Assembly: GCA_039638595.1 (NCBI GenBank)
Contig: JBDIWM010000001.1
Span: 1-64,000, forward strand
DNA: 64,000 nucleotides
Origin: Atribacterota bacterium
Lineage (GTDB): Bacteria; Atribacterota; Atribacteria; Atribacterales; Caldatribacteriaceae
Direction: 5' to 3'
The notes under the pieces were generated by a model. That model made no database searches, had not been told where the DNA came from, and saw only the letters and a program-made list of their open reading frames with translations. This document shows positions 51,750 to 60,991 of the stretch, piece after piece. A program made the translations under genes and the position numbers. Each line of letters begins with the position of its first letter. Positions within the stretch are counted from its first letter, which is position 1.

Positions 51750-53390
51750 ATGCGTATCGAAAAAACCTGGATTTTGACCCTCAAGGATGGACAGCATATC
51801 AAGGTTCAACATGGTGAGAGCCTTGGGAAGGTAGTGCGTAGTCTTTTCCCTGAATCGTACCGAACTATTTTCTCGGCCCAGCTCAACGGAGAAATTGTCG
51901 ACCTCAATACCCTGGTAGACCGAGAGGGAAGAGTGGTTTTTTTTGATTTTACCCATCCCGAGGGGCGAAGGACGTACTTGCGAACACTTCTTTTTGTTCT
52001 GAGCTTCGCCATTCACATCCTTTTTCCCGAAACTCGACTCAAGGTCCTCCATTCCATTGGCGACGGGGTGTTTTGCCGGTTAGAGGAAAAAGAGGACCTT
52101 TCACCCGAGGATTTAGAGCGCATCGAGCAAAAAATGAAGGAAATCATCATGGCCGATCTCCCACTTTTGCGGGAAACCGTAACCTGGGAACAAGCTAACG
52201 CCATCTATGAACACCAAAAACGTCAAGACGTCACTCAACTCCTTAAATACTGGAGAACTCCTTTCATTACCCTCTATCGGTTAGAAACATTCTATGACCA
52301 TTACCAGGGACCTCTCTGTCCTTCAACGGGTTACCTTAAAAACTTTGGATTTGTCTTGGTCCCTCCCGGATTTATCCTCCAAATTCCTAACCCCCAAGAA
52401 CCGGAACGTCTTCCCCCATATGCCTTTCGACCCAAGCTTTTCCACACCTTTCAAGAAGCCTCTCAGTGGGGGAAAATTCTCAATATCGAAAACCTGGGAG
52501 AACTGAATCAGGCCATTGCTCGAGGAGAGGGGAAAGAAATCATCTCCATCGCCGAAGCCCTCCATGAAAAAAAGATTGCCCAGATTGCCGACCTCATCAC
52601 CCAAAGAAAAGGAGCGATACACCTTGTACTCATCGCTGGACCTTCTTCATCGGGGAAAACTACTTTCTCGCGCCGCCTCTATACGCAATTGCGGGTCAAC
52701 GGTTGGAAACCGCTCACCATCTCTCTTGACGATTACTTCCGGTCTCGCTATGACTTTAAGGAAGAAACCGATAATTACGAAGCCCCAGAAGCCCTGGACC
52801 TTGAACTTTTTGAACAGCAGATTCAGGCACTCATCCAGGGCGAGGAAGTGGAAATCCCTCGCTATAATTTCATCACTGGCTCTCGAGAACCAAAAGGGCA
52901 GAAGAGCAAACTCGAACGAGACGGTGTCATCCTGGTGGAAGGACTCCACGCTCTGAATCCCAAGCTTACCCGACATATCCCTTCAGAACAGAAGTTTAAA
53001 ATCTATGTCAGTGCCATCACCCAGCTCAACATAGACGACCATAATCGCATCTCCACAACCGACTGTCGCTTTATTCGCCGGATGGTCCGGGATAGCCAGT
53101 TCCGGGGAAGTAACGCTGAAAGCGTCTTTAATGTCTGGAAAGCGGTACGAGAAGGAGAAGAAAAATACATTTTCCCGTATCAGGAAGAAGCCGATGTCAT
53201 GTTTAATTCTTCACTCCTTTATGAGCTCTGCGTTCTCAGGCAATACGCCGAACCACTGCTTCGTGCTATTACTCCTGATAATTCGGTTTACCTTGAAGCA
53301 TACCGCCTCTACGCTTTTCTCAATCATTTTATGCTCTTAAATCCTTCTTTTGTTCCCTCTAACTCTATCCTGCGCGAATTCATCGGCTGA
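51750..53390 (+). CDS. Uridine kinase-like protein with TGS and ThrRS-type domains
   Basis: A 546-residue fusion. An N-terminal TGS domain (about 1-65) and a region like the second additional domain of threonyl-tRNA synthetase (about 65-200) precede a phosphoribulokinase/uridine kinase domain. That domain has Walker A AGPSSSGKTTFSRRL near residue 293 and DDYFRS after it, with VEGLHALNP further on. This domain order is known in anaerobes and Thermotoga-like bacteria. It probably phosphorylates uridine or a related nucleoside; what the TGS part adds is unknown. ATG 51750 lies near a likely TACAAT -10 (51725-51730), making the leader very short. Divergent from udp and convergent with the nuclease gene (11-base overlap). 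Confidence 0.9.
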   Translation: MRIEKTWILTLKDGQHIKVQHGESLGKVVRSLFPESYRTIFSAQLNGEIVDLNTLVDREGRVVFFDFTHPEGRRTYLRTLLFVLSFAIHILFPETRLKVLHSIGDGVFCRLEEKEDLSPEDLERIEQKMKEIIMADLPLLRETVTWEQANAIYEHQKRQDVTQLLKYWRTPFITLYRLETFYDHYQGPLCPSTGYLKNFGFVLVPPGFILQIPNPQEPERLPPYAFRPKLFHTFQEASQWGKILNIENLGELNQAIARGEGKEIISIAEALHEKKIAQIADLITQRKGAIHLVLIAGPSSSGKTTFSRRLYTQLRVNGWKPLTISLDDYFRSRYDFKEETDNYEAPEALDLELFEQQIQALIQGEEVEIPRYNFITGSREPKGQKSKLERDGVILVEGLHALNPKLTRHIPSEQKFKIYVSAITQLNIDDHNRISTTDCRFIRRMVRDSQFRGSNAESVFNVWKAVREGEEKYIFPYQEEADVMFNSSLLYELCVLRQYAEPLLRAITPDNSVYLEAYRLYAFLNHFMLLNPSFVPSNSILREFIG

Positions 53391-54921
53391 GGGTTTTAGT
53401 CTTCGCTTCTTCGACCAGGATAAGTGCAGAGCGAAGGAGGATCAAAGCCTTTTCGTCAAGAATCACTTGGTCACCTTTGAGACTCTGAAGTTCCCGCTCA
53501 ATTGCGCTCACGAGGTTCTCCCGTTGAACTGGGGGTAAAGTTTCAGTGGTCAATGCTTTCTTTCGCAAATCCAAAGCATCGCCAAACTGGGGGACATAGA
53601 CATCATTCCCTTTTTCGGCAAGCGCCCGGGCAAAACCTTCGGCAATCGAGCTCTCTCCATGGGTCACAAGAAAGGTTGGGTGATTCTTGAAATGGCCCGC
53701 CCATCGGAGGAGGTCTTCTCGATCTGCATGAGCCGAAAATCCGTTGATGGTAGAAATCCCTGCCTGTACTGCGATTTCTTCACCCATAATGCGCAGCCGG
53801 CGTGCACCGTTCACAATCATTCTCCCCAGAGTCCCCTGAGCCTGAAAACCAACAAAAATGACCCTGGTTGACTCCCGGTAAAGACTATGCTTGAGATGGT
53901 GCACAATCCGTCCTCCCGTACACATTCCGCTTCCCGCAATGACAATAGCCCTTGGTATTTCATTTAACGCTCTCGACTCGGCGGACGTCATCACATACTG
54001 CAAATCCGAAAAGGTAAAGGGATTTTCATTACTCAGGTTAAATCGTTGCATCTCTCCGGCAAGGAGATGACGATACTTCAGGTAAATATCAGTCACCTTG
54101 GTCCCCATAGGACTGTCAAAAAACACCGGACAGTCAAAATGAATTTTATTTTTCAAGAGAAACAGCTCATAGAGAATTCTTTGGGCCCGATCCACGACAA
54201 AGGAGGGAATTAGAATTTTCCCCCCACCACGTAACGCTTGCTTTACCACTTCTTCAAATTCTTGCCTGGTATCAGCCAAACTCCGATGGCGGCGATCCCC
54301 ATAGGTGGACTCAATCACTACAAAATCGGCTTCTTCGATGACGGGCGGAGAACCCTCCATCACGCTCGAAAAAGGACCAAGGTCTCCGGAGAAAACCACC
54401 TTGGTTCCTTCAGCCCACACCTCAATGGTTGCCGCCCCCAGAATATGCGCTGCATTTCGGAAAACGAATTCGACCCCATCCTGGATGCGTAATTCATCAT
54501 AGGCAACCGGCTCAAAAAGATCCATCGCCCCCATTACATCGTCTTCGTTGAAAAGGGGAGTAACTTCAGGTTTTCCAGCACGGGCATTTTTCCGATTGAG
54601 CCGTTCTGCTTCTTCCTGCATCAGCTTCACGGTATCAAGCCATAGAATTTCGCAAAGTTCGATGGTCGGCGCTGTCGCATAAATTTTGCCCCGAAAACCC
54701 CGTTTGAAAAGAAAAGGAATTCGACCAGAGTGGTCAAGATGGGCATGGGTCAGGAGAAGAAAACGGATTTCACCCGGGGCAAATGGAAAGGGCTGATAAT
54801 TCCTTTCTTCCTCTTTACCCTGGAACATGCCACAGTCAACCAGAAATTTCCACTTCTCCGTAGTTACAAGATAGCAGGAACCAGTAACTCCTTGAGCAGC
54901 ACCCCAAAAGGTAATTTGCAT
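53380..54921 (-). CDS. Metallo-beta-lactamase/beta-CASP RNase-like protein
   Basis: A 513-residue zinc nuclease of the YsgA/CPSF-type beta-CASP group. The metal site is LTHAHLDHSGRIP with the later His in HILGAATIEV and Asp in FSGDLGP. The beta-CASP motifs lie in IPSFVVDRAQRILYEL and IAGSGMCTGGRIVHHL, and INGFSAHADREDLL with VTHGE completes the RMMBL region. Probably processes RNA ends. The first gene is at the 3' end of a long leftward run; galU lies three bases upstream. Confidence 0.92.
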   Translation of the reverse strand: MQITFWGAAQGVTGSCYLVTTEKWKFLVDCGMFQGKEEERNYQPFPFAPGEIRFLLLTHAHLDHSGRIPFLFKRGFRGKIYATAPTIELCEILWLDTVKLMQEEAERLNRKNARAGKPEVTPLFNEDDVMGAMDLFEPVAYDELRIQDGVEFVFRNAAHILGAATIEVWAEGTKVVFSGDLGPFSSVMEGSPPVIEEADFVVIESTYGDRRHRSLADTRQEFEEVVKQALRGGGKILIPSFVVDRAQRILYELFLLKNKIHFDCPVFFDSPMGTKVTDIYLKYRHLLAGEMQRFNLSNENPFTFSDLQYVMTSAESRALNEIPRAIVIAGSGMCTGGRIVHHLKHSLYRESTRVIFVGFQAQGTLGRMIVNGARRLRIMGEEIAVQAGISTINGFSAHADREDLLRWAGHFKNHPTFLVTHGESSIAEGFARALAEKGNDVYVPQFGDALDLRKKALTTETLPPVQRENLVSAIERELQSLKGDQVILDEKALILLRSALILVEEAKTKTLSR

Positions 54922-54924
54922 CCC

Positions 54925-55809
54925 CTATCGCTTCCTCCCCTCTTCCAAGAGTTCTTGCAAAAATTGCCACAGCGATGGAGCAAATTCTTCCCGTTGAAGC
55001 GCAAGGGCAATGTTGGCTTTCAAATAACTGATTTTATCTCCAACTCCAAAGTGTTTCCCAGAAAAACAGTAGGCATACATCCGTTCTCGGGGGAGAAGAC
55101 TTTTCAACGCATCGGTGAGCTGAATCTCACCCCCTTTTCCAGGATTTACCTTGGATATTGCCTCAAAAACAGAGGGATTAAGGAGATACCGCCCCACGAT
55201 AGCCAGATTCGAAGGTGCTTCTTCAACGGAAGGCTTCTCTACTAGATCTTCCACAAGGTAGAGCGACGAAGCCACTTCTTTCCCTTTAATGATTCCCCAC
55301 TGCGAAACATCTTCGCGAGGAACCGGCATCGCGGCAAGATATATAGCCGGCTCCTGAACATAAAATTCAAGCATCTGCAAAAGACATGGCACCGGCGAAA
55401 GCACAATGTCATCAGCAAGAAACACGGCAAAATTTTCCTCGCCTACGAATCGTCGAGCCTGCAACAAAGCGTCTCCCAGACCCCGGGGCCGCTTTTGCCG
55501 TACGTAGAAAATATCCACTGCTTCTACAATACGGCGAATTTCCTCCAAAAGCTTTTCCCGCCCCTTATTTTGTAATTCATTCTCGAGCTCCACTGCGTAA
55601 TCAAAATAGTCTTCAATAGCTCGTTTCCCCCGACCGGTCACAAAAAGAATACTCTCAATCCCTGAAGCAACCGCTTCTTCCACCACGTACTGTACCGCAG
55701 GCCGGTCAACCAGGGGTAACATTTCTTTGGGTTGAGTTTTGGTTACCGGAAGTAATCTCGTCCCAAAACCAGCTACCGGGATAACTGCCTTGGTAATTCG
55801 GCCCCGCAT
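54925..55809 (-). CDS. galU: UTP-glucose-1-phosphate uridylyltransferase
   Basis: Makes UDP-glucose from UTP and glucose-1-phosphate for surface polysaccharides. About 294 residues. The nucleotide loop VIPVAGFGTRLLPVTKTQPKEML (positions 6-28) and FVTGRGKRAIEDYFD are diagnostic, as is EKPSVEEAPSNLAIVGRYLL. ATG 55809 has AAAGGAG upstream and removes an unlike 14-residue extension. The start lies 37 bases inside the DUF5317 gene, so translation is coupled. Confidence 0.95.
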   Translation of the reverse strand: MRGRITKAVIPVAGFGTRLLPVTKTQPKEMLPLVDRPAVQYVVEEAVASGIESILFVTGRGKRAIEDYFDYAVELENELQNKGREKLLEEIRRIVEAVDIFYVRQKRPRGLGDALLQARRFVGEENFAVFLADDIVLSPVPCLLQMLEFYVQEPAIYLAAMPVPREDVSQWGIIKGKEVASSLYLVEDLVEKPSVEEAPSNLAIVGRYLLNPSVFEAISKVNPGKGGEIQLTDALKSLLPRERMYAYCFSGKHFGVGDKISYLKANIALALQREEFAPSLWQFLQELLEEGRKR

Positions 55810-56345
55810 ATCTTTTTCTCCTTTCTTCCCAGATAATAAATCAAAAACCACAACACCCCTAATCCCAAAAGATAATCTCCGATACTCACCACAAAAAATT
55901 TTCGAAAAAGGAGCGAAAAATAAGGGAGAACATCGGCCAGAAAAGAGAGACGGGTGGAGAGACCGATGGCCACGTAATCCGGATAAAAGCCTTTTTCCAA
56001 ATTCCGGATGAGGTCCGTTAGGCCGAGCCAGCGCGCCACCGTAGTACTCACAGGCATCTTCCCTCCGTTTGCCGCCATCACCAGAACATTAGCCAGTGCT
56101 CCCAGGGTAAGACAAGGCATCCCAGAAAGCTTCAAGTTGAAGAGCGTCCCCACAAAAACCACCAACATACTGAAAAGATGAAAAAGAGAAGCATAAGGAA
56201 GAGGCAAAAGGAGAAAAATAAACTTAGCCACCATTCCCAGAAGAATAATCCATGTACAGGAAAAACGAGTGCGGGAGAGGTTTCCCAATCGTCCCCCTCG
56301 TAACCACCCAATCAGTAAACCAATAATGAGAAAATCAGCCAGCAT
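55773..56345 (-). CDS. DUF5317 membrane protein
   Basis: A 190-residue membrane protein with about five helices. LIGWLRGGRLGNLSRTRF at the start and MAANGGKMPVS in the middle match DUF5317, a family often next to HD-GYP or GGDEF genes in Firmicutes-like bacteria. No activity is known. It overlaps the HD-GYP gene upstream by 11 bases and galU downstream by 37, so the three are coupled, perhaps around surface polysaccharide control. Confidence 0.82.
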   Translation of the reverse strand: MLADFLIIGLLIGWLRGGRLGNLSRTRFSCTWIILLGMVAKFIFLLLPLPYASLFHLFSMLVVFVGTLFNLKLSGMPCLTLGALANVLVMAANGGKMPVSTTVARWLGLTDLIRNLEKGFYPDYVAIGLSTRLSFLADVLPYFSLLFRKFFVVSIGDYLLGLGVLWFLIYYLGRKEKKICGAELPRQLSR

Positions 56346-57606
56346 TCGGCGGCCACCCCTTTTCTTGAATCACCACTCGCAAAACCGAAAAGATTTCCTC
56401 AGAAAAATGACCTTCCTCTTCATTTTCCATAATTCGGAATGCTTCATCCACCGTATACGCTTTTCGATATGGCCTTTCCGAAGTTAAGGCGTCAAAGACA
56501 TCCGCCACCGCTACAATCTTCGCTTCTAAAGGAATTTCATGACCCGCCTTTCCATAGGGATAACCGCGACCATCACACCTTTCATGGTGCGAGAGAACAA
56601 TTTCAGCCACACCTTTCAAGAAATCCACCCCTCCGACAATCCGGTGCCCAATGACCGGATGCTCCTTGATAACCTGATATTCGTCAGGGCTCAAACGACC
56701 ATTCTTCCCCAAAATGGCATCAGCAACCCCAATTTTGCCCACATCGTGAAGAATCGCGGCGTACTCCAGCATCTCTTTCCTTCTTTCTGAAAGGTTCATT
56801 GAGTTTGCAATCCAGATAGATAGCTGGGCCACTCGAGACGAATGACCTCGAGTATAAGGGTCCTTGGCGTCCACTGCCGCGGTGAGTGCTCGCAGAAGCT
56901 CTAAGTGCATTTTCTTGGTATCCACAAAAAGCTTGAAAGAATATCGCGCCACCATCAGAGGAAAGAAAAAGAGCGCCATACCCACAAAACCCACGTTAAC
57001 ATAGGCAAAATAAAGCAAAAGCGACAGGGGAAACAGAGCAAAGTACTGGATGAGAATACCGTTGATATCCTTCTTCCATATAGCTCGAAAGGGAACCCCG
57101 CTCTGGAGCGAAACCACCCCCAGGACTAAGGAAGCATTGCATAAAAAGAACACAAAAATAGAAGTCACAATGGCCAGGTAAAAGTGATGGCTTTTCCACA
57201 CAAATTCGTAAATATAGCCTCCAAAAAATTGGAAAACCAAACCAGAAAGAAAAGTGGAAATGGCAAACTGTGCGGCATTAAAAAACCCCCGATACCATTT
57301 CTCAAAAGCCGTTGCTCCAAAGATTCCCGAAAACGCCACCACGGCGGCCAGAAAGGGCGAAGAGAGGAGAACACTGGCATACACCAGAGCAAAACTCACC
57401 GAAATTGCCGTTCGTCCATCGGGAAAATAAACTGGCACCAGTTCGGCAAGGAGCGTAGAAATCGAAAAAGTCATCAAAATTAACCAGGTCCCGGGGGTGA
57501 GAGAGAGATGAGTGAGAGAATAACCGAAAATAATACAACCAACTACCGAAACACCAGTGATATAGAAATAGAGCTTCGCGCTTCTTGATACCTTTCTCCC
57601 ATCCAT
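56335..57606 (-). CDS. Membrane-bound HD-GYP cyclic-di-GMP phosphodiesterase
   Basis: About 423 residues. The N-terminal 220 residues hold seven or so membrane helices forming a sensor-like region. A DAKDPYTRGHSSRVAQLS segment then opens an HD-GYP domain: AAILHDVGKIGV (HD), HHERCDGRGYPYG (HHExxDGxGYP) and VADVFDALTSERPYR. All metal and signature residues are intact, unlike the broken HD-GYP gene at 2315-3868. It should lower cyclic-di-GMP, the ligand of the riboswitch at 2152-2242. ATG 57606 follows GAGG closely. It heads the coupled set with DUF5317 and galU. Confidence 0.92.
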   Translation of the reverse strand: MDGRKVSRSAKLYFYITGVSVVGCIIFGYSLTHLSLTPGTWLILMTFSISTLLAELVPVYFPDGRTAISVSFALVYASVLLSSPFLAAVVAFSGIFGATAFEKWYRGFFNAAQFAISTFLSGLVFQFFGGYIYEFVWKSHHFYLAIVTSIFVFFLCNASLVLGVVSLQSGVPFRAIWKKDINGILIQYFALFPLSLLLYFAYVNVGFVGMALFFFPLMVARYSFKLFVDTKKMHLELLRALTAAVDAKDPYTRGHSSRVAQLSIWIANSMNLSERRKEMLEYAAILHDVGKIGVADAILGKNGRLSPDEYQVIKEHPVIGHRIVGGVDFLKGVAEIVLSHHERCDGRGYPYGKAGHEIPLEAKIVAVADVFDALTSERPYRKAYTVDEAFRIMENEEEGHFSEEIFSVLRVVIQEKGWPPNAG

Positions 57607-57655
57607 TTTCCTCAACAGGGTGAGCCAGGTTTTTCGGCGTTACATGAACGATACG

Positions 57656-57736
57656 CTAACCGCGCCAGGTAAACCCAGCACCGCTAGCAAGCACAATTGC
57701 CAGCAAACCAAGAAGGATACTAATAACCTTCGCCAT
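57656..57736 (-). CDS. Small 26-residue single-helix membrane peptide
   Basis: ATG 57736 to TAG 57656, with a strong GGAGGG ribosome site eight to ten bases upstream. The product is one hydrophobic helix (VISILLGLLAIVLASGA) with a short basic start and an aromatic end (FTWRG). It fills the gap between the unknown protein at 57817 and the HD-GYP gene on the same strand. Size and ribosome site support a real small membrane protein; no family is recognised. Confidence 0.5.
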   Translation of the reverse strand: MAKVISILLGLLAIVLASGAGFTWRG

Positions 57737-57816
57737 TGTTACAAACCCTCCTTCGTTTTGTTCTCATCTCCTTCCGCTTCACGGAGATGGCAACTCGCTT
57801 CGCTCAATCCAACCAT

Positions 57817-58485
57817 TTATCCCAACTCACCCTGTTCTCCTTCCAGATATTCCTGATAGAAACTCAACTTGCGATTAACAGCATCAAGGGTTGCCCGAGC
57901 AACGGCTTCGTAAGCATCATCGCGCACCAGAGCTGACCCAACCAGCATTTCACCACTTTTTCTGATCCCCTGATAGTCCACGAAAACCAGGGCAACCTCG
58001 ATATCGCCCAAATGATGTAATGAAACCCCATAGACTGAAAAAATCCCGTTGCCCACCATCTGATTGATACAGTTTACCGTGGCATGAGCAATAAGAATGT
58101 TTTGGTTTTTGGTGTGAAGCGACCCTTCACTACCTGTACCACAATAAATTCGATCCCGAAGTTTGACTTCAACTTCCACTTTCACTTCTTCCAGGTTTTT
58201 TTTCCAGCTTAAACCAAACAGCACTGGACGCAAGAAAACCTTTTCTTCGGGTTCTTCTCCTACATCAAAGGTTACCACACTCACCTTTTTATGATCCACA
58301 GAAAGATTAAATTTCGCTTTCAACAGGGTTTCGATATCTCGAACAAGGAGTTTAGGGGGTTTAGTTGGACGGGAAAGGACGTGAATTTCTTCAATAGTGT
58401 GCTCACCCACTACCCGTGCCTGCAAAACTCCTTCGATACACTCGATCGCTTTTTCTATCCCTTTCAGATCAAGGTTTGTGGGCAT
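57817..58485 (-). CDS. Hypothetical cytoplasmic protein
   Basis: A 222-residue protein with no signal or membrane segment. The N-terminal part (1-85) looks like a small alpha-beta domain (GIEKAIECIEGVLQARVVGE). The C-terminal part (about 120-215) has alternating strands and a long helix (DDAYEAVARATLDAVNRKLS). This resembles the hypothetical proteins encoded next to hpf in Firmicutes-like anaerobes. No catalytic motif is seen. It lies 11 bases after hpf, in the same operon. Confidence 0.72.
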   Translation of the reverse strand: MPTNLDLKGIEKAIECIEGVLQARVVGEHTIEEIHVLSRPTKPPKLLVRDIETLLKAKFNLSVDHKKVSVVTFDVGEEPEEKVFLRPVLFGLSWKKNLEEVKVEVEVKLRDRIYCGTGSEGSLHTKNQNILIAHATVNCINQMVGNGIFSVYGVSLHHLGDIEVALVFVDYQGIRKSGEMLVGSALVRDDAYEAVARATLDAVNRKLSFYQEYLEGEQGELG

Positions 58486-58496
58486 ATCAGCAACCT

Positions 58497-59039
58497 CTAA
58501 TAAACCGGATCAATAAGGCCATAGTTCCCATCTTCTCTGCGGTATATCACCTGAACTTTATCGTTATCAAGGTTTTTAAACACAAAAAAAGTGTGCCCCA
58601 GAAGTTCCATTTGCAAAATGGCATCTTCCATACTCATGGGGCGAAGCACAAATTCTTTCACTCTGACAATCTGTTCTGGAGTCTTTTCTGAAATCCCAGA
58701 TTCACTGCCCAGCAATGTTTCCACAGCAACCAGTTCTTCCTTTTTCAACACTCCCCTTCGCTCTAAGCGCTCTTTGTATCGCTTGACCTGCCGTTCCAAT
58801 TTATCCATCACTCCATCGAAAGCAGAACGCCATTCCGGTCCCAGTTCTTCACCCCGGATGGTGATTCCACTGGCAGCAAGTGTCACTTCTACTTTAACTC
58901 GTCCTCGCTCTACCCGAAAATTTACTGTGGCATCCAGAAGACGATTAAAAAAACGTTCAAGTTTAGCCAGCTTCTTGGCAACGTAATCCTGAACAGACTG
59001 ATTGATCTCGATATTTTTTCCTCGAACAACGACTTCCAT
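58497..59039 (-). CDS. hpf: Ribosome hibernation promoting factor, long form
   Basis: A 180-residue long HPF that pairs ribosomes into inactive 100S dimers. Residues 1-100 form the S30AE domain (VVRGKNIEINQSVQDYVAKK, basic RYKERLERRG following). Residues 125-180 form the C-terminal dimerisation domain (IVRVKEFVLRPMSMEDAILQMELLGH region, FVFKNLDNDKVQVIYRR). Length is usual. Expected in stationary phase or stress. It is followed by the hypothetical gene at 57817; fruK lies 26 bases upstream. Confidence 0.95.
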   Translation of the reverse strand: MEVVVRGKNIEINQSVQDYVAKKLAKLERFFNRLLDATVNFRVERGRVKVEVTLAASGITIRGEELGPEWRSAFDGVMDKLERQVKRYKERLERRGVLKKEELVAVETLLGSESGISEKTPEQIVRVKEFVLRPMSMEDAILQMELLGHTFFVFKNLDNDKVQVIYRREDGNYGLIDPVY

Positions 59040-59064
59040 GACTCCTCCCCCCTTTCCACTATTT

Positions 59065-59997
59065 TTACAATGCTTCTAAAACTACCAGTTCTTCTAATCT
59101 GTGGGCCTCTTCAACATCGAACACCCCGGCACCTGGACACAGAGTATTGGCTAACCCACAGGCGGTAGCAAAAGAAATGGCTTTCTCAACCGTGTTTCCC
59201 CGATTCAGCTTTTCGATCAGCACTCCCACCAGGGTATCTCCAGAACCGATCAAGTATTCTCCCCGCACCTTTTGAGCCAGCGAGACTTTCCATAACCGTT
59301 CTTTAAATCCCACCACAAGACCTCTGGGACCATCAGAAAGAACCACTAGCTCTACCCCCTGGTCACGAAACACCTCCACTGCCCGAAGCTTATCTTCAAA
59401 ACTCTGGATCGGGAAACCCAGAACGCCTTCAGCCTCTTTCACATTAGGTTTTACCATAAAAGGAGAAAATTTTAAAGCCCTGCGCAGGAATTCCCCCGAA
59501 GAATCAACCACGCTTCTGGCTCTCTTACGGTGAGAGAGCGCCACAACCTGAGCGTAAAAATCCACCCGTAATCCCATCGGTAAGGATCCGGAAAGGATGA
59601 GGTAATCACCATCTTTGACCTGATCGTCCAGAAACCGCCACAAATTCACGGCCTGAGAGAGGGACACCAGCGGACCGGGCTCGTTCACAACCGTATGCCT
59701 CTTTTTATCTCGCTCGTGAATTACAGTGGTAATTCGGGTTTCACCTCCTGCTTCCCAGGACACAAACGCTAAACCCTCTTCGCACAACCCTCTTTCAATT
59801 TTCTTCCCAATAAAACCTCCTAAAAAAAGGAGCAACCTCGAATTCCCTCCCACACTTTGGATGGCCCTAGCTACGTTAACACCCTTACCGGCCACAACCT
59901 CATAGACTTTTTCTACCCGATTGACTTCATCGAGCTCTAAGTGGTCCATGACCAGCATACGATCCAGGGCAGGATTAAGACACAGGACATGAATCAT
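59065..59997 (-). CDS. 1-phosphofructokinase-type PfkB kinase
   Basis: A 310-residue ribokinase-fold kinase. CLNPALDRMLVMDHL at the start and VVAGKGVNVARAIQSVGG are typical of 1-phosphofructokinase and tagatose-6-phosphate kinase. GSGDTLVGVLIE near residue 250 is the PfkB anion-hole motif with the catalytic Asp. It phosphorylates a sugar phosphate; which one is not certain. It overlaps the fructokinase gene by four bases, so both act in one pathway, possibly on fructose. Confidence 0.88.
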   Translation of the reverse strand: MIHVLCLNPALDRMLVMDHLELDEVNRVEKVYEVVAGKGVNVARAIQSVGGNSRLLLFLGGFIGKKIERGLCEEGLAFVSWEAGGETRITTVIHERDKKRHTVVNEPGPLVSLSQAVNLWRFLDDQVKDGDYLILSGSLPMGLRVDFYAQVVALSHRKRARSVVDSSGEFLRRALKFSPFMVKPNVKEAEGVLGFPIQSFEDKLRAVEVFRDQGVELVVLSDGPRGLVVGFKERLWKVSLAQKVRGEYLIGSGDTLVGVLIEKLNRGNTVEKAISFATACGLANTLCPGAGVFDVEEAHRLEELVVLEAL

Positions 59998-60977
59998 TGA
60001 GGATTTCCTTCCAAAAAGATTTCCACTTCTTCTTGAGTGGGAAGAGCCGGAATGGCACCCTTTTTGGTCGTGGTCAGCGCTCCTACGGCATTGGCCCTCA
60101 AAGCAGCATGATGAAAAGCATCTTCAGGAATGGCCTTTCCTTCCCGTAAATCTTTCCAGAACATATAAAGAGAACTCAAAAGCCCTGCTACAAAACCATC
60201 CCCGGCCCCAGTCGTATCCACAACATTCACCGTAAAGCCATTTACCCTGATCTTCATCTTTCCCTGTAAAAGAAGACAACCGCCCTTCCCCAGCGTAATC
60301 GCAATCAGAGTCTGGGGAAACTTTTTTACCAGAAAATCGAGGGCGTCTTCAAGAGAAGCTTGACCAGCCAGAAACATTGCTTCCTCCTCGTTGACCTTAA
60401 GAATATGCGCTTTTTCAGCCCCCTGAAGCATTCGAAAACGAGCTTCTTCCAGATTTCTCCACAGCGCCGGACGAAGATTTGGATCAAAAGAGATTAAACA
60501 ACCGTATTTTTCCGCTAAAGAGAGGGCTCTTAAGGTAGCACTGCATGCCGGTTCATGGGTCATAGTAATAGAACCAAAATGAAAAACTCCCCCTTTCCGG
60601 AATCCTTCCTCTTCAATATCACTTTGATCCAAAAGCATGTCCGCACCAGGATCACGGTAAAAGACAAAATCCCGTTCCCCTTCTTTAGTGAGCGAAACAA
60701 AAGCAAGAGTTGTTTTTGCTTTCTCGGTGGAGCTGAGGAAACGAGTATCAACACCATTCTTCACCAGAGTATCTCGTAAAAATTCCCCAAAAGCATCTCG
60801 ACCCACTTTTCCAACAAAGTATGTTTCGATACCTAATTTTGCCAAACCCACAGCCACATTCGCCGGCGCACCTCCAGGAGCTTTTTCAAATCCTGGAGCA
60901 TCCTTTAACGTAACCCCACTCATGGTGGAAACAAAGTCGATGAGGAGTTCCCCTAAACAAATAGCCCTTTTTTCCAC
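59994..60977 (-). CDS. Fructokinase-like PfkB carbohydrate kinase
   Basis: A 327-residue PfkB family kinase of the fructokinase (ScrK) type. CLGELLIDFV at the start, GGAPANVAVGLAKLG (substrate binding) and DTTGAGDGFVAGLL near residue 250 with the catalytic Asp are all present. FDPNLRPALW is typical of fructokinases. Likely converts fructose to fructose-6-phosphate. Start ATG 60977; next to xylB (15-base gap). Confidence 0.9.
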   Translation of the reverse strand: MEKRAICLGELLIDFVSTMSGVTLKDAPGFEKAPGGAPANVAVGLAKLGIETYFVGKVGRDAFGEFLRDTLVKNGVDTRFLSSTEKAKTTLAFVSLTKEGERDFVFYRDPGADMLLDQSDIEEEGFRKGGVFHFGSITMTHEPACSATLRALSLAEKYGCLISFDPNLRPALWRNLEEARFRMLQGAEKAHILKVNEEEAMFLAGQASLEDALDFLVKKFPQTLIAITLGKGGCLLLQGKMKIRVNGFTVNVVDTTGAGDGFVAGLLSSLYMFWKDLREGKAIPEDAFHHAALRANAVGALTTTKKGAIPALPTQEEVEIFLEGNPQ

Positions 60978-60991
60978 AGCACCTCACTCCT

